Under the pieces are notes generated by a model. That model was not told where the DNA came from. It ran no database searches and worked only from the letters and a program-made list of their open reading frames with translations. From contig CM063509.1 in the NCBI GenBank assembly GCA_032207245.1, positions 10,003,085-10,067,084 on the forward strand: 64,000 nucleotides of DNA, in the 5' to 3' direction. A program made the translations under genes and the position numbers. The DNA is from Pardosa pseudoannulata. Lineage: Eukaryota; Arthropoda; Arachnida; Araneae; Lycosidae. Positions 1-16,035 of this stretch are shown piece after piece. Every line of letters starts with the position of its first letter. Position 1 is the stretch's first letter.

Positions 1-898
1 CATTTGGCCACCATTAGGATCTGCTGTTATGCAATCACATCTATCCCAAGACTTTCATCCCAAAGCATTTCTATCCCTCAAAACCATAAATGACCCCTGC
101 CTTTTTCAGTACTGCCCTGAAGTATGCCATTGTAGTAACTTACTAAGTTTAAACCTGTTACAGATTAGGGGTCTAGTAGACTGCACTACAGCAGTTGAGG
201 GATTTTTTGATTCAAGAAGAACCTGTTGTGTTCTTTGATTCCCTTTCAAACTAAACAGAAAGTAATAAGGGGAAATAATTTGTAACTTTATTTCTCTAGA
301 TATCCATAGAAAGTTAGTGAAAAATCCCTGGAATTATGGGGTTTTCTCAGAGTACAAATACCTCAAAGTGCAAGGGGTTTAATTACATCTTGTCACAAAA
401 CCTAAAATGTTAGCTTATTCACAAAAATTTGTCAAAGAATTTAAGAGAAAATCACTCTTTTCAGTGGCAAAAGGTAGACAAACCTTAATTGCTGTAAAAT
501 AATTGCATTTGTAACTCCCTAAATATATTAAATTTGTGAATTCTTTATAGAATTTCAGGTATGAAGAGAACTGAACAACAAGAATGTTTTTTACAAAATT
601 AGTATGCAAAAGCCTAAATTTGCTTCTTACAAATATTTATTTTAAGTACAATGAACACATCTGATTAATCAGTAATGCTGTCTACCAGATTTCATTATTA
701 AATCTTTTTTTTCCCTATTTCCTTCAAATTTCTAAGGTCTAACCTTATATCATCTTTTAAAGATTTCTGATTTATTAAATCTAAAATCCTAAATTTCAGA
801 TTTTTAATATACTATATCTTTAGGCCTTCATTATCTGTTAAACATTAAACAAAAGAAAATAAATTAAATTTTCAAATTAATGGCACATTTAACCTTAC
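1..898. other. CPSF1 intron 16, no feature seen
   Basis: AT-rich sequence downstream of exon 16 on the minus strand. I looked for the next CPSF1 exon (the SKVITLCLYRD-like block) on the minus strand and did not see it. No transposon was recognised. Confidence 0.6.
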
Positions 899-1219
899 CA
901 CTTGGGCAAGTTGAGGCCTGGATACAGCAAGGCGAGCTCCAGTACCAAAATCATCTATTCTTAGCATTAATTGTATTACTAGTCCTTCAGCACTCATGAT
1001 GACAACATAAGGATCAGCTATGGAAGCCCACACAACTGACGAACCAACATCTAAAGGAATGTGCTGCACCTGTCTCGAGCCATGTAATAAACGAACACCC
1101 ATTTGAGACACTTGCACAATAAATCGATTGTTGCCAACATTACCAGCAAATATTGTGGGGGCTTGTGTACTAAAACCACTGTGATCTAATTCATTGATTT
1201 CTTGACCAGTTTGAAGAAT
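899..1219 (-). CDS. CPSF1: CPSF1 exon 16 (last in window)
   Basis: 107 codons, phase 0, acceptor GTTTTAG, donor GTAAGG. Contains [37 protein letters not shown] and [12 protein letters not shown], all strongly conserved. The following exon is not visible in positions 1-898. Confidence 0.95.
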
Positions 1220-2595
1220 CTAAAACAAGAAAGAAAAGAAATTAAGAAAATTCAAATGAAAAAATGTGTGCATGCATGTGAAGGACACAAAACTCCCATC
1301 AGCTCATAACCCTTTAGTGAAATCTTCTTTTGGAGTTCTAGCCCCTTTCTTAATGATTTCACGTAATTTGTAAAAGAAATAAAAATGTTTATTCAATGTT
1401 GAAATCCTTGTATTTTAGCTATACAGATAGCAGCTGAGTCATTTGTCTGTGGAAACTCCATCAATATGGATTAACCAAGAAATCAGATGCAGCTTCTAGA
1501 AAGATTGTTACAGTTAATAGATTTTCTGTTTTGAGCATTTATTCTTAGTAATATGGATTGGCCCTCAACTTATTTCCAATCAAGAAGCCAATTGCTTAAC
1601 AACTTATTAATTTATGGAAATATAGCAACAAAAATTATTTTATTGCACTATTTAATTGCTTTTACTATTCAGAAAGGGGAAATGACTGTTATTTTTAATA
1701 AATAAAAACAAAATAGGCAAAATCTGTTACATGAAACATTTAATCAAATGAAGCAAGTGAAAAATTACTACCAAAAATTCACATTAATTTATTTTTCTGT
1801 TGCCAGTAATATTATGTTACAATCAAAATTATACTCTGCATAGAAACCTATAATATGCATCTAAATTTGTTAAATTATCAAATATCTTTGAACTCAGGCA
1901 TATATAATGCAAAAGGGTTTTTATTTGTTTTTCTCATTAATATATTTTTAATTGTCAGTGTGCATATATATTTTTTTTGTTCTATTTTGAGTATATATAT
2001 ATGTGTGTGTGTGTAAACCTAGAGATTATATGGGGAGCCTACACAAGGATCACAAAATGTGATAGATTTAGTTAACATGTTACATGAGGGAACAGGTGAT
2101 TACCCACTTGGCGTGCCAATCGTTATCTGCGTCTAAACTATTTTTACCTTTTTCGTCTGATTCCCCCGCTAGAAGTGTATTACTGCATTCGTCAAGCCTG
2201 CATATAATATGTTAAGCTATTTGTAGCATAACAGTTTAACACTCATGGAGTTAGTTTTGTTTTTGTTTAAAATTTAAATATTTTTAAGAAAATTCTTTTA
2301 TTTTACATGAAGTTTTACTTTCATTTCTGCATCCACATCATTAATAACTGTTGACTGATGAAAGCCACTTTGTGTGACAAGGACATTTTGGAAGCATTAT
2401 ATTCCATATAATTCTTTAGATGGCACAGTTATACCATGTAACATTATGCCTAGGATAAATATTTTTGGAAAAGTGAAATTGCAGGCATTTAAGGTCGGTT
2501 TTGCATACAGTAGTACATTATCAATACATATTCTCGCATATACCACATTTTCATATGATTCTTTTTATTTAATTACTCCACTCAAATTTTAAGGC

Positions 2596-2647
<52 letters not shown>

Positions 2648-5600
2648 GAAAGGAAAATTCATTACACTTCTTCATTTTTGAGCAAGATGTGAAAAATTAC
2701 AGAAGAGACTTTTAAAGAAATAAAAGAAATTTTCCCCACAATCAATGCTAAAATTTACCAAAAAGTTATATGCTATACCATAAGATCATTTTTTATGATA
2801 ATTTTTTATCTGCTTTATTTGTAGCTTCTTCATAGTATTCATCATGTTTACTTTCTCTTTAAATATTTGGACATTACAGTAACACAGATATAAAATTTTA
2901 CATTTGTATAAGAGCCTGAACTGAGTTTCAGTGTTAAAAGAGAATAAATGTGTTTCCCAGAGACATTATAGATCAGGATAAGTTTTGATACACTTGTAAT
3001 AATTTCAACTGAGAAAATTCTGTAAAAATCACAGACATAAAAAAAAATGCTATTGACCTTTTTGCTAGAAATGAGATAAGAAGAATAGGTTTTATATTTA
3101 TGTAATCTTTAAATAGAATGGATTAAAACATAAGTTTATGGATGGAAAAAAATAATTTTCATGTTTATTTTCATTTTTTACATCTCAACAAACACACATT
3201 TATGGTCTATTTGTAGATTTTGTAAGTTGCAACATTCTTATGATTCCAAGTCAACAGCTGTCATTACTGAGAACATAAAATTACAATAGCTCATTCCAAA
3301 TTTCATCATGGTTAAAAGCTCTTCATCTATATATATATAGCTTGTGCAAGAAGTTATGTATTATCGTTCAGTATTTAAAACTATCATGAAAGTAGTAACA
3401 TCCAAAGTTTAATATTATATATAAACACAAAATAAAAATAAATTTTCTTAAAGCTTTTCATACTAAAATATTAATTTAAAATGAATACACTTAATAAATG
3501 CATTTCATAATTTCAATTACAGGATAATTTATATAACGAATGCTATACAAATATTTCTTCTATACAATAACTAAATACAAAACTTAAAATGTACTACAAA
3601 AGATTTTTAACCACAAAGTGAAATACATAAAAATTCAATCTAGAAAAACTGTACAAATCCGCTATATAATAATAGTCTAAGTTGTCTGTCTGCGAATTTC
3701 TGAAGCGGTTGTACCTGGAATGGGTACAGGCATCCATATTGGATTTTCCATAAGTTAGGGTTAGCAAAATTAAGAGCGAGTTCAAAATCCACCCCATCCC
3801 TCCTTTTCGAACGTTTAATGCTATTATTTCAAGCCTTATCCTTCCTCTTATTCTATACAAAATTCATTCTTGATAGAATGGCAAAGGCAGAGAGTAATAT
3901 TTAAATTTCCTGACTGTTTCTACTTGACTACCTGACTTCATATAATCTAATTAGTTCGCTCACAACGTGCAGGTGTTGTATGTTTGGTAGAAAGTCTGCT
4001 TACTTAATCGTCATACTTCTCGGGTTGACAGTTCTATCCCCAACACAGCCAATTCTTTTTAACATCTAATAAATTTAATATTTTCTGCTCTTTCTTTTAA
4101 ATTCTTATTCCAAAAGTTGTTTTATTATTTTTAAAATATATTTTTACTATTTTTTCACCTTTTTATAAATTTTATTATTTTTATTTTATTAAATGCACGT
4201 ATTGCCGTATGGATGCCCCTGGACACATAAACATTTCATGTTGTGTATCCTTATACTTTCTTCTCGTAATGTAATAATAGCCAAAGTTATCTGCCCATTT
4301 GTCCTCGAAGTTATGAAGCTGTTGGACTTGGAATGGATAGAGGCATCCATATTCGATTTTTGATGAGTTAGGGTTTGCAAAATTCAAAGCGAGTCAAGTT
4401 TATCTTTTCCTAAACTATAGATCTGATTCTGAAGTAAATTGGTATGAATAAGCTTTGCATCACAGCGAAAAATACTGTCCTCTTTAAAACGTTCGAAATC
4501 CACCCCATCCCCTTTTCGAGCGTTTAATGCCATTATATCAAGCTCCATTTTAAGAGCAAGAGATTAAATTTATCAATTTATCACATAATAAATAGGTAAA
4601 AATAACAATTTTTTTCTAGCATTATGACTTCATTCCTTAAACCATCCCATTTAATCATTTCTTATTTTAAATTATTTAAATATTTTCTGCATTATTTTCA
4701 TACATTTTATCACTAAACTTAGATATTACATAAATAATTTTCTTTTTTATTTGACTTAAATAATAGATTAAGTACATGTGATAATTTTAATCAATTATTT
4801 TTGTTGAAAGGTAATTATTAACCAAAAAAACAAACCATTTTTTTACCTGCCTCATAGCATTCTTTACAATTCTGGAAAATTAAAAATTTTACTGATCCTA
4901 TCATAAGATGGGCTATATGCTAGTTCCTAAATAATAGTAAATGAATTATCTTAGTTTTTAATTATCCTGCTTTACTTAATTTTACTTGGATTATTTCTGA
5001 GAACATAAAATTATAATTTTTTTATATTAAGTTAATCCAAGTTAAAAGCTTATATACAGATCCTCCAGGGTTTTCAAAAAGTTACATATTATCATTAAAT
5101 ATTTTTAAAAATGGAAGTTCTAACATTTAAGAGTTCATTACTAGATATAAACATAAAATAAACGGGATGATTGAATTATTAATTTTTCTTCTTCACAAAT
5201 TTTAACTTAGTTTCAATTAGATAGTAATAATAGCAAAACTTAAATAAATGTAAAGACATTGTATGAATCATCCAGGATCTTGTAAATCCAAAATTAAACA
5301 AGTACATACCATGCTACTATCTGTTCTACTAAGTATGAGAAAAGCATGAGAATTCTTCAATGACTGGGGTTTGACTTGACCTTCTTCGCTGTTTTCTTCT
5401 TTTGGTTCATCAATTTTTTCTTGGGCTTTCTACATTGAAGAAATAGTTCATAGAAATGTGATTCACTATTTATTTATAATTTTACTAAATAGGGATTGGG
5501 GAAATATTAAAAATAAGATTCTAAAATATCAAAATGCATGTATATATTAGGGTGACCAAAATTTCAATTATTGAGGGTAAAATTTTTGGTAAAGTATACT

Positions 5601-8600
5601 TGAGAGAGAGATAATGTTTTGTATTAGAATGTACCTGCTTACGAAATATGTTTTAAAATAAATTTTTAGATACTTATAAATGTTAGCGAAAAGTGGTTTT
5701 GTAATATGGTGTATAATGTAGTGTTGTGAAACCACATTATACACCATATGAAACCACATGTCGTGAAACCTTTGACCTTTTTCTATTGAATATTATATAT
5801 TATCAAAACATAGGAAATGGTTAAATATCTTAATAAATTATACACTTATATAATCACAATCACACATGCACATATAAATTGAAATATATAACTATTTAAT
5901 GTATATAAATTTACACAGATGCATATTAAAAATGAAAAATACATGAGAAAAGTACTAATTATTTACTATGGTACAGTGAATTATTTTAATAAAAAATATA
6001 TAATTTTAATAAATACCTCTGTTTCACTGTTTCCTATCACAGTCCACATGTCAACACATCCAGGAAGTTCAAATGTTGTCACAACTTGAGGACGAATTGA
6101 TTTCTAAATAAAAGTACAAATAAATACATTAAGAAATACATAAACAGATTTTTTTTCTTAACTTATATGTACAGAACATATTTCTTTGAATATTTATAAT
6201 CATATTTTGGTATGAATACAAAAAAGAAATGCAGCAAAATTAATACACATGGGACAAATAATATATAAATTTGTAAAAAACTAAAAATATATGCATTTGC
6301 ATAATTTTAACCTTTGTGTATAATGGATCTAACAGGCACAGCTTGTCCCTCAACTCCCGAAAATGGTTTGAGTCTGTCCCTTCTAGTAGTCTACATTATT
6401 TACATGATGTTTTGAGGCACCCTTCTCACTTGACCCTCCCACTTTGTAAAGTACAGTTACTGCTATATAGATCTCCCATACACATTTTGTCCCATTCATT
6501 CAAGATTAGTTTTTTCTTGATGCAGTCATTTATATTTTACACCTTACATGACTACATTATTCAAAATTTCTCTATATTTTTCAGAAATATATCAATTTTA
6601 CATCCTGGCTTTTATGTTCAAGGTGCTGAAATATGTATCTTTTTATAGGTTTTGCCTCTCATACGTTCCACATTTTCTATTAAACTGATCCAGAAATTAT
6701 TTAATCCTAGTCATTCTGACAAAATAAGAAGCATGTTAGAAAATACTGACAAGGAACACAAGTCAGTGAACAAGGATTTGGGGAAAAAGAGCAAGATTAA
6801 TTATAGAAATTATATTAATTTATAATGGAATATTTAAAAAACTATGATCGTCCATTTACCAAATGATGCATGAAAACTAGGAAATAAATTTAGCAAACAC
6901 AAAAACAATAAAGTATAAAAGACATTTTTTAAACTTAAAATTTAAAGTCAAATCAATAAGACAAACATTTCGCAGAGATAAAATTTAAAAAAAATTAAAG
7001 CTATGCATTTTGCAGCTTTAAAAAATGAATCAACTTATTACAGAGATTCCTTCAGAAATATAATTAAGACATTGAATCCTGAGGTACGATTTTGAAGAAT
7101 GAAACAAACATATTTGAATGTGAAAAGATTTTATCATATTTCCTTATAATTGTCCTAAAATTAACACTTCACGTGCAGGCAACGTATTTTTATATTTTTT
7201 TCAGTCTGTCACTGGAGCGTGGGTCATGTAAAAAAACGTATTTAGTAGAGATATGTGGTGGATACCACTAACCACCAAAAATCTACTAAATAGTATAATT
7301 ATATGTATGTGTGACATTATATGCGTGTTGTTTGCATTGCTATGCAACGCTTTGCATTTTTTCTTTCCACAAGTTTCCATTAAACTGATCCAGAAATTAT
7401 AAGATTTATTTAATCCTAGTGATTCTGACAAAATAAGAAGCATGCTAGAAAATACTGACATGGAACACATCCATTAAACTGATCCAGAAATTATAAGATT
7501 TATTTAATCCTAGTGATTCTGACAAAATAAGAAGCATGCTAGAAAATACTGACATGGAACACATCTCGGTGAACAAGGATTTGGGGAAAGAGAGCAACTT
7601 TAATTATAGAAATTATATTAATTTATAATGGAATAATTAAAGAATTATAATCATCCATTTACCAAATGATACATGAAAACTAGGAAATAAATTTAGCAAA
7701 CACAAAAACAATAAAGTATAAAAGACATTTTTTAAACTAAAAATTTAAAGTCAAATCAATAAGACAAACAATTAACAGAGATAAAATTTTAAAAATATTA
7801 AAGCCATGTATTTTGCAGATTTAAAAAATGAATCAACTTATTGTGAAAAGATTTTATCATATTTCCTTATAATTGTTCTATAACTAACACAAATCTAAAA
7901 ATTTAACTTTAAGTCACAATTAAAAAAAATAGAGACACAGGTTTAATTTGTTTTGTTTTGAAGTACTTCAGTCAACTTTTTGCAACATAAGGGTTAATTG
8001 AGCTAAGACCTACTGCTTTAGTTGACTCTGAATAGCTACAACAGCAAGATTTGAACCTCAGGACTCTGGTACTCAGAGGCAGTACCCTATTTGTGTCGCC
8101 ATTGTCTAGCACAGATTTACTTATGTATATTTTCTGACATTATATATATATATACTACTGTGCCTTGCCTGACAGGTAACTTTCAGATGTAAATAAGAAT
8201 TTTGAAGTACATGTTAATACCAAAATGTGTAAAATCTTCCCCTTAAATCTACTAGAAAAATTCCCAGAGTCTAGCTATGTCAGCTGTTTTATAACATTCT
8301 GATCAGAAAATGCAAATAATTTTAGTCACCGCTTTTACAAGACATTTTATATCATAAAAACACCTTCCAGGTCTTGTTTTTCAGAAGAAGTTTTAAGAAA
8401 TTTCAATCACTGATTGTTTACCTGTCAATTTATTTTGGACATAAAAACATATTTACACCAAATAATTTGGGTAACATTAAATTAATACCTCTGTTACTTA
8501 TAGTGTTATGATAATCAGACTTGGTAAAATGAATTTTTCAGTATTTTCTAAATACATAGATACCTGTCAGCACTAAAATACTCCTAGCTGTCTTTGAGGA

Positions 8601-10421
8601 GTTGAGATTACATACATACAAACATGAACAGATTTTCATAATATTTAGGTACATATAACACCAATATACTTAACTTTTCTTCTAAAACCGTTTTAAATTA
8701 TACATGAAAAAGCAAAAGGATTAAATATACTGTACCTGAAGAACTGATAAGGCACCATTTTTTCCATAGCCAGATGTAGTAACTAATTCAAGATCAGGTT
8801 CAGGATTACCCGAAAATTCCTCAGATAAGAATGCATTTTCTCCCATACAAATTTTACCACAGGGACCAATGTTTAATAAACTGTCACACACCTATTAAAA
8901 AAAATTCCAAACAAAAACAAATTAAAGTAACATTTTTTAATTAGCTGTTATTTATTAAAAGAATTACATTGTTGTATAAATATAAATTATAAATTAATAA
9001 ATGAATTATGCAAATCTACAAGTATACATATGTATAAATATAACTTAACATGCATAAATTCTGTAAATTATGCTTCATCAGTCCAAAAGGCTCTGTGGGT
9101 CACATTGAAAGTGTATCTTATTTCAGAAAACTGCACTGTGTGCAAGCATGCCTATGTATATAATATATTAAAAATTATTGTTCCTCAAAATTCCCCCCAT
9201 CCATGTTCTAGTTTTCTTAATCTTAACTTTTCCAGCCACCTAAAATAAGTCAAGGTTATGTATCCTTGAGATTGGTATTCCTACCACACTTCCAAAAACT
9301 AAAGATTGGATTGAAAATTGCTTCATGTGACCCTTTCTCTTTCCATTCTCTAACCCAGTTGCCAATTTCCCAAGAAAAAACTGAAGATCCTTACAATTTT
9401 AACTCCATAATTTGTAGTTTCATTAATGTTATAGCAAGCCAAAAATAAATGAAAAGCTAAAACTCATTTTCATAAGAAGTCATCCAAGTAATTTTCCTCT
9501 CCTCGTTATGACCTTTATATACATCAAATAGATGCATGTTTGTCTCTTGTCTGTGCCACAAGTCATTCAGTTCTCCCTCATTAACATGAAAATAATGGAT
9601 TTCTACTATGTATTTCCCCTGGTCTTGGATTTGGACAGACAGTTAATCTAGCACAAATCAAGGCCCATATGGCTGTGAGGCCCTCCAGGCTTCTCCTGAC
9701 GGTGGTAAGGAGATTGCAAGTATTGGGCCATCCCACTCAGCCAGGAGCACCATAGAAGCCACTGGCAGGCAAACAAAGTAGAGTAGTGGATATAAGAGAA
9801 ATTTGAATACTACTGGATACTCTAGCAGGCCTCTTGACACTGGAATAGTGAGGGTGGCATAAACTCTGTAGGCCAAAAAGAGGGTTGTTTGTAGCCCAAG
9901 AAATTTTGCTCATTGTACTTTGAGACAGAAACTAGATGGCCTAATGGAGGAGCAGGAAATTTTGAAAGGCAACAGTCGCAGTCCTGGGCCTCAGAACCAT
10001 CACTTGTGAGACATAACTTTGGCCCACCCTGCAGAGCCCCTGTGACTCGGCTTGCTCAAAAATATCCAATGAAATATTGCATTAGTTTCAGGAATGAAAA
10101 AACCTAGACTAACCTAGATAGACTAGTAAATACCAACTAAGAATTAAAGGTTAATAATAAATTAAATAAAACAGGAAGTGATGAAGGCAGCATATAAAAA
10201 AGTCAAACTGAGGCTCCCTCAGAGAATGTGGTCCCTTTGACTTGGCTGTGGAAGTTAGCCCCTGCAGTCATAAATTCTGGCTTATGCTGGGCCCATTGCC
10301 AAGTTGGAGTGGTAGTCTTCTTAACCATGATGTCTGCATCTAAGTTATATTGCCATGCAATTCTTGATAATTAAAAATATTAGTTGTTTCACAGATGCTG
10401 TCAGAGAATACTTTTACTGGT

Positions 10422-10462
<41 letters not shown>

Positions 10463-13400
10463 TGAGAACATGATAAACTTGTGTATTTTCTGCTTTTCTT
10501 GCATGAAAAAAAAATTATTCCTATGTCAAATTTACAAACTTTATAAATCAGTTTCATTATATGCAAAATTTTTCCATGCTTCCATTTTTGTTAAATCTTC
10601 TCATTCTATGTAAAATTCTTGTATTTTATTCTTTTCCACCTCCATTCTTATTTTTTGTTTTCCTTTAGACTACAATTCATCTTATTAAAATAGGAATACA
10701 CAAGTGTTTCAACATAGCTGAAATAAGTGTACATTACCAAATATATGGAGGAGGGTTACATTACTCTGTAATTGTGACCTTTCCCTTTTCTGTGAAACCT
10801 GGCAATAATCAATAACATAGACTTTATTAAAACATGCAAAAATTCTTTCTCAGAAGAAATAAGTGTTAGACATCCCATTGTACTGCAACCATCTTTGATA
10901 GGATGCAATTATCCAACAACCAAATTCACTATTTTATACATGAAGGGAATCTTGTTAAGTTATGGAAACTTTATTTTTCCAATACCTATTTGTATTTTTT
11001 TAATTTTTAGAAACCTCAGTAAATGTTTAGAAATCTCACTCTGTTTTTGGGAAAAAGGTACGAAATTTTCACCCATTTTTTATGTGATGAGAACCATAAC
11101 AAACTTTAAATTATAAATATTTGATTTAAAAAAAAAGATACATTGCATTAAGAAGTAAAATATAATTGACCTCAAAAGAAAAAGATGTAACTTGTTTAGT
11201 AGTTTGAGTCAGGCTTCCATACACTTCTAACTCTTCAGGATCTTCAATCAATGCAACATCAGTAGCTGTAAAAAAAAAGTTAGATATTAAGTACAATACT
11301 GTACATGTGTTAGCATTTTATGTTATAAAAAAAAAGTTGTATGTATGTAGCATGTTCCCCATTTCTTCTTAAACTAATGGTCCAAATGCAAAGAAGCTTG
11401 GCATTCTTTTATAAAATGGCAGAAATTACTGTCCATGTTAGAAAATTTGAAACTCACAGTCTTCCCCTTTGTAAAATGATGTACGTTTCTGATTGCAGCA
11501 ATAATTTACATCAATTTTTACATTTAATTTGAAAACAATAAATTGACCAACTTAAATTTAATACATCTTAATTTATCAGAAAATAAAATAATCTGTAAAA
11601 GCGATGTCAAATGTACATGTAATGTCACTGACATTGAGAGACTTCATAAGTTATCTGAAAAATAAATTAATATTTCTTCAATAAAATTATAATTTAATTT
11701 GTGGTACATCTTTTTTAACGTTACGACTTCTGGCCATCAATTACTGTTATCTCATATGCTGATCAGAGCACAGTTCCTTTTAACTTTAGAAATTCCATAA
11801 CATTCCAGAAAAATACACAAAACCTCTTTCATAGATAAAAGAGAAATGAATTGCTATTAATTTTTTATAGAAGTATAAAATGGTTAAATAGTTCAAAAAA
11901 TAGGTAGTCTAAGATTTTTATAAAATGAAGATGTTATTTTTAGTTCTATTTCACTTAAAATTTTTGTTATTTTAATATTTAATTTATATACCTGTGCTGA
12001 ATGACTGAAAGATTTCACTCTCTATCGTCATTTAAATGGAAATGCTAACTTAACAGCAGCCAAGTGTGTACATATATTACTGTTCTTAAGAAAAATTGAA
12101 AATAAATTTAATTATTTTGCTAATTGCTCAAAGAATAACCTTTCCCAAATTTGTTTCCAGTTTTTTATTATCAAACTAGATCATAGAAAAATTCACTCTT
12201 CTCATTTTAATTACTCACCCATCCATTCATCCATAGTATCTAACCGAGTCTTCTTTGCAGATGGTTCTTCAGCCTGAAAAGAGTTGAAAATACCTCTTTA
12301 TGAGCATGCCAGAAAAATCAGAAGAGACTTAAATGCAAAACATTTATGTAAGTAAACAGTAAATTTTTGACAGCAACTAACTCAAATTATTACAATACAT
12401 TTAAAATTAGAATTTAAGAACCAATTAGTGCATAATATTAAAAATTCAATCTAGCAAATTTATGGAGAAAAAGAAATTCAACTTATTAAAAATTAAACAG
12501 ATTAATATATATGCATATTTTAAAATTTATGTTTTAATATTGAAAAACAACTATATACTGTATATTTCCAAGAATTGCCCAGTTTTTAATCTGGCTTCAA
12601 AAATAACTCTCATGCTGGTAACTAAGAATAATTTTTACAGATGCATATCTTATGTATATCTTTGAATACCTTAAAGCAAAAATAATTTAACACCAATAAC
12701 TAAAAAACCCTCACTTAAAACACACAGCACCTACCTGTGGACTATAGTACATCTATATTTAATCTATATTTATCATAGAGTACAGATACTTTTAAATTTC
12801 ATGGTCAAATAGCACCATTTGAAAAATAGAGTAATATAAGTGACAAAAATTAATTTCCATCTATTATAAATAAAATATTATTTTAATGCAGTAAATTTAG
12901 ACTCATTTTAATCTGTTATTTTCTATACTGGGCTGTTAAAATAAGATAAAATTTACATGAAACAAATACTGGTTAACAAATAATAATAGGAAAGTTTGGG
13001 ACAATGATAGTAATATTTCAACAGTTACAACAGTTTTACATTTGAATTTAACACTTCGATAGAAGTTTTTATATTTTATATTTGTTTTTAAAAAAAATAT
13101 TCTATTAAAAATCATACAGAAACTTAGCTAACTATTTAGCATACCATGAACAGCCATTACATTATGACCACCTATTAATAACATGTAGGACCAACTTTAG
13201 ACCTCAAAACCACCAGTACCCGGCATGGCATTGACTCCATAAGGTGCTAATAGGTACTTTGAGGTGACTAGTACCAAACACTCACCAAATGGTCCTGCAT
13301 TTCCCTCACACTGCAAGGGAGTGGCATGGCAGCACAAATTTGATTTTCCAGGTGATACCAAAAATGCTCTATTGGATTAATGTCTGGTAAATTTGAAAGC

Positions 13401-15979
13401 CAAGACTTGATTTGAGTCACTGGAATGTTTCTTGAACCACTCCCTGACAATTTCACCTTTATGACATATGCATTATCCTGTTGATAAACACCATCTCCTG
13501 CTAGAAATACTGCTGTCATGAATGGGTGAACTTGGTCTGTAACAATGTTCACGTAGTGCACAGATGTCAGGGATTGTTTTATGGAGATTACGGATCCTAA
13601 TGTACTCCAGAGAAACATTACCCATACCATAATATCCCCCCCCCCACCATATATACCCATACCATAATATCCCCTTTGGAAATCAGCATATTCACACACA
13701 TGCCCATCAATGGAATGGACCAGAAAAACATGATTTGTCAGACATTGCAACTTTCTTCCATTCTTCTAATGTCCAATTCCAATGTTTCCTGGTCCATTAC
13801 AGAAGCAACTGGCAATGAGTATCATCAGTGCAGGAACATGCCTTGGCCTCCTGCTGTATAGGCCCATACCCAGTAATGTATCATGCACAATGTGTTGAAA
13901 AACACTGTCTGGATGTGATTTCAGCTGTTGTAGCTCTTCAGTCACAGCGAACAATGCATAGCAATCTCTGCTCTCCTCTGGAATTGATGTGCAGTGGATG
14001 ACATACCACTGGCCCGCGACTTGTCATTTCACCATCCCTACACCACTTTTGATATGTGCTTGCAACAGCTGCACATGAATAGCCTAGTAAAAGCACCATT
14101 TCTGATATTGTTGTTCCCAGTTGCCAAGACATAACAATTTGATCTTTATAGAAGTCTGATAAATCATCTGCTTTTCACATTATGTCACTAATAGAGCTGT
14201 GTTTGAAAAGACAATACACAGTCGCTTTATGTACTCCAACTTCAGCCATGCATGTGCAGTGGTTTTGTTCATGGGTGAATCCATTGTTATAAGGGGAGGG
14301 TGGTCATAATGTGGCTCTTTGTGCATATATATAGCTTTCAATATAACCAATAGATATCTGTTTGATGTCCTAAAATTACACTGTATAAATACTTTTTAAA
14401 CTAATGCCATCACCTCATAAATTTAAATTTACCTCATCATTTAATCTTTCTCCATTTTGTTTTATAGCAGATTTAGAAGTAAGCTCAAAATCTTTATTTT
14501 CAGCTTTTTCTGTGTACCTAAGAAGAAGTGAATTTCCTAATCGAGATCCCAGAAATAAGTATCCTTCTTCACAAACACACATCTAAAATAAAAAATAAAT
14601 GAAAAACTAAGGTAGATCAAAGAAATATATTAAAATTTAAATATCATTTCAATTCTATATGTATAAACATAGTAAAGAACAAAATGTATAAAATATTATA
14701 TAATTGAATGTTTGATAATGTATATAATAGTATAAGAAACAAAGAAAGGAAAAGTACCATTGTTATCACTACAGAAATCTTCTATTATCAACAACTATAC
14801 ATTGATATAAATTTAGTGAAGGGAGTAATGAACAGATTATATCAAATACTCTAGAAAGAATGTATTTCACTCTGAAGAGATATTTTTGAAGTTTTATTAT
14901 TTATAAATGAAAAAAATGGAATACTACATATTTTAGTTATTTTTTTTTAAAAGGAATGCAGAATTATTTTATATTTATTATTTTCTAAAACATTTAACAC
15001 CAGAAAGATGGGAATATTTTCTGGGCTAAAAAGAATAGATACTAGATAGAAAAGAAATTAACAATACAAAATATTAATATTTTTTACAAAAATATAGCTA
15101 AATATTTTTAATTTGGAACTATTTAGCAATTTCATTACATATTTTTTTTCTAAAAGTAGGTTTTCAACTACAAAAACAAAATTCAAATAATTGAAGTAGA
15201 AACAGAAAATTGGAAAAGATATGTATACATGTATCATTCATTAATATTGAATAAATATTAATGAATTATACAAATCTCTGCACCAGAAAACATAATACTA
15301 TCTCTCAATTCTTTTAAGATATTTAGTAGTCCCCACCATAATTAGAAATAAAAGAATGGTCTCTACATAGAAATAATATAATAAGAATACATATAAAAGA
15401 TTACTTACACATGTTGTGATAACACTGGATGCAGCTCTATCAAAATTAAAGCCTCTAACACTTCTCATGCCATCATTAAAAAGTGTTAATACATATCTGA
15501 AATTTAAAAATTTATAACCATTTTAAATAAAATGTTGTAAATTTTACGATACAGTTCTCTCTTTAAATATGTGTATTTTCACTCACATTTACATGAGGGT
15601 TCCCAACATTTTTCTAGAACAAAAATTAAGGACTTTATAAAGACTTTCTAAGGATCAAAGTAACATTTTATAAGGACCTACTTGAAATACACAGCATAAC
15701 GACATAAACCCTATTTCCTTAGGAACCTATTTTAATGATTATGATCCAGACAAGAAAGTTCAATAAATGCCCTGCAATATTTCAGAATTCAGTTTTTAAA
15801 AATGCCTAAAAATTAATATACAATAAATCTATTTAACAAAAACTAATTTTGAAAACTGTACATCTAAAGCTTTTTGAGTGATCAAACTAAAAATAAATTG
15901 TGAATAAAAACAACATTATAAACAGTACTTTCTGGGAATTTAAAAATGACTCTGATATATATATATATATATATATATT

Positions 15980-16035
<56 letters not shown>

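Larger units (their letters stand above)
3240..5190. repeat. Diverged internal duplication in intron 15
   Basis: Positions about 3,250-3,440 and 4,990-5,190 share the same word order (CTGAGAACATAAAATTA, an AAAGCT block, a TTATCATT/TTATCGTT block and ATATAAACACAAAATAAA-like words), which points to an old direct duplication about 1.75 kb apart. The copies are much diverged. Confidence 0.45.

Noticed and set aside
1..240. 69-codon plus-strand frame at the left edge as a CPSF1 exon
   Set aside because: It is on the opposite strand to CPSF1, and the reverse complement gives no conserved CPSF1 block.
6316..6648. 110-codon plus-strand frame in CPSF1 intron 13
   Set aside because: No motif or splice context, in an intron of the opposite strand; the composition (Ser/His/Leu/Phe) fits noncoding AT-rich DNA.
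9658..10107. 72-codon minus and 64-codon plus frames in a GC-richer block
   Set aside because: No motif, no splice sites linking them to CPSF1; treated as an unclassified repeat.
13144..14335. Active Tc1 transposase gene
   Set aside because: Frame broken in at least two places and the first DDE Asp region is corrupted.
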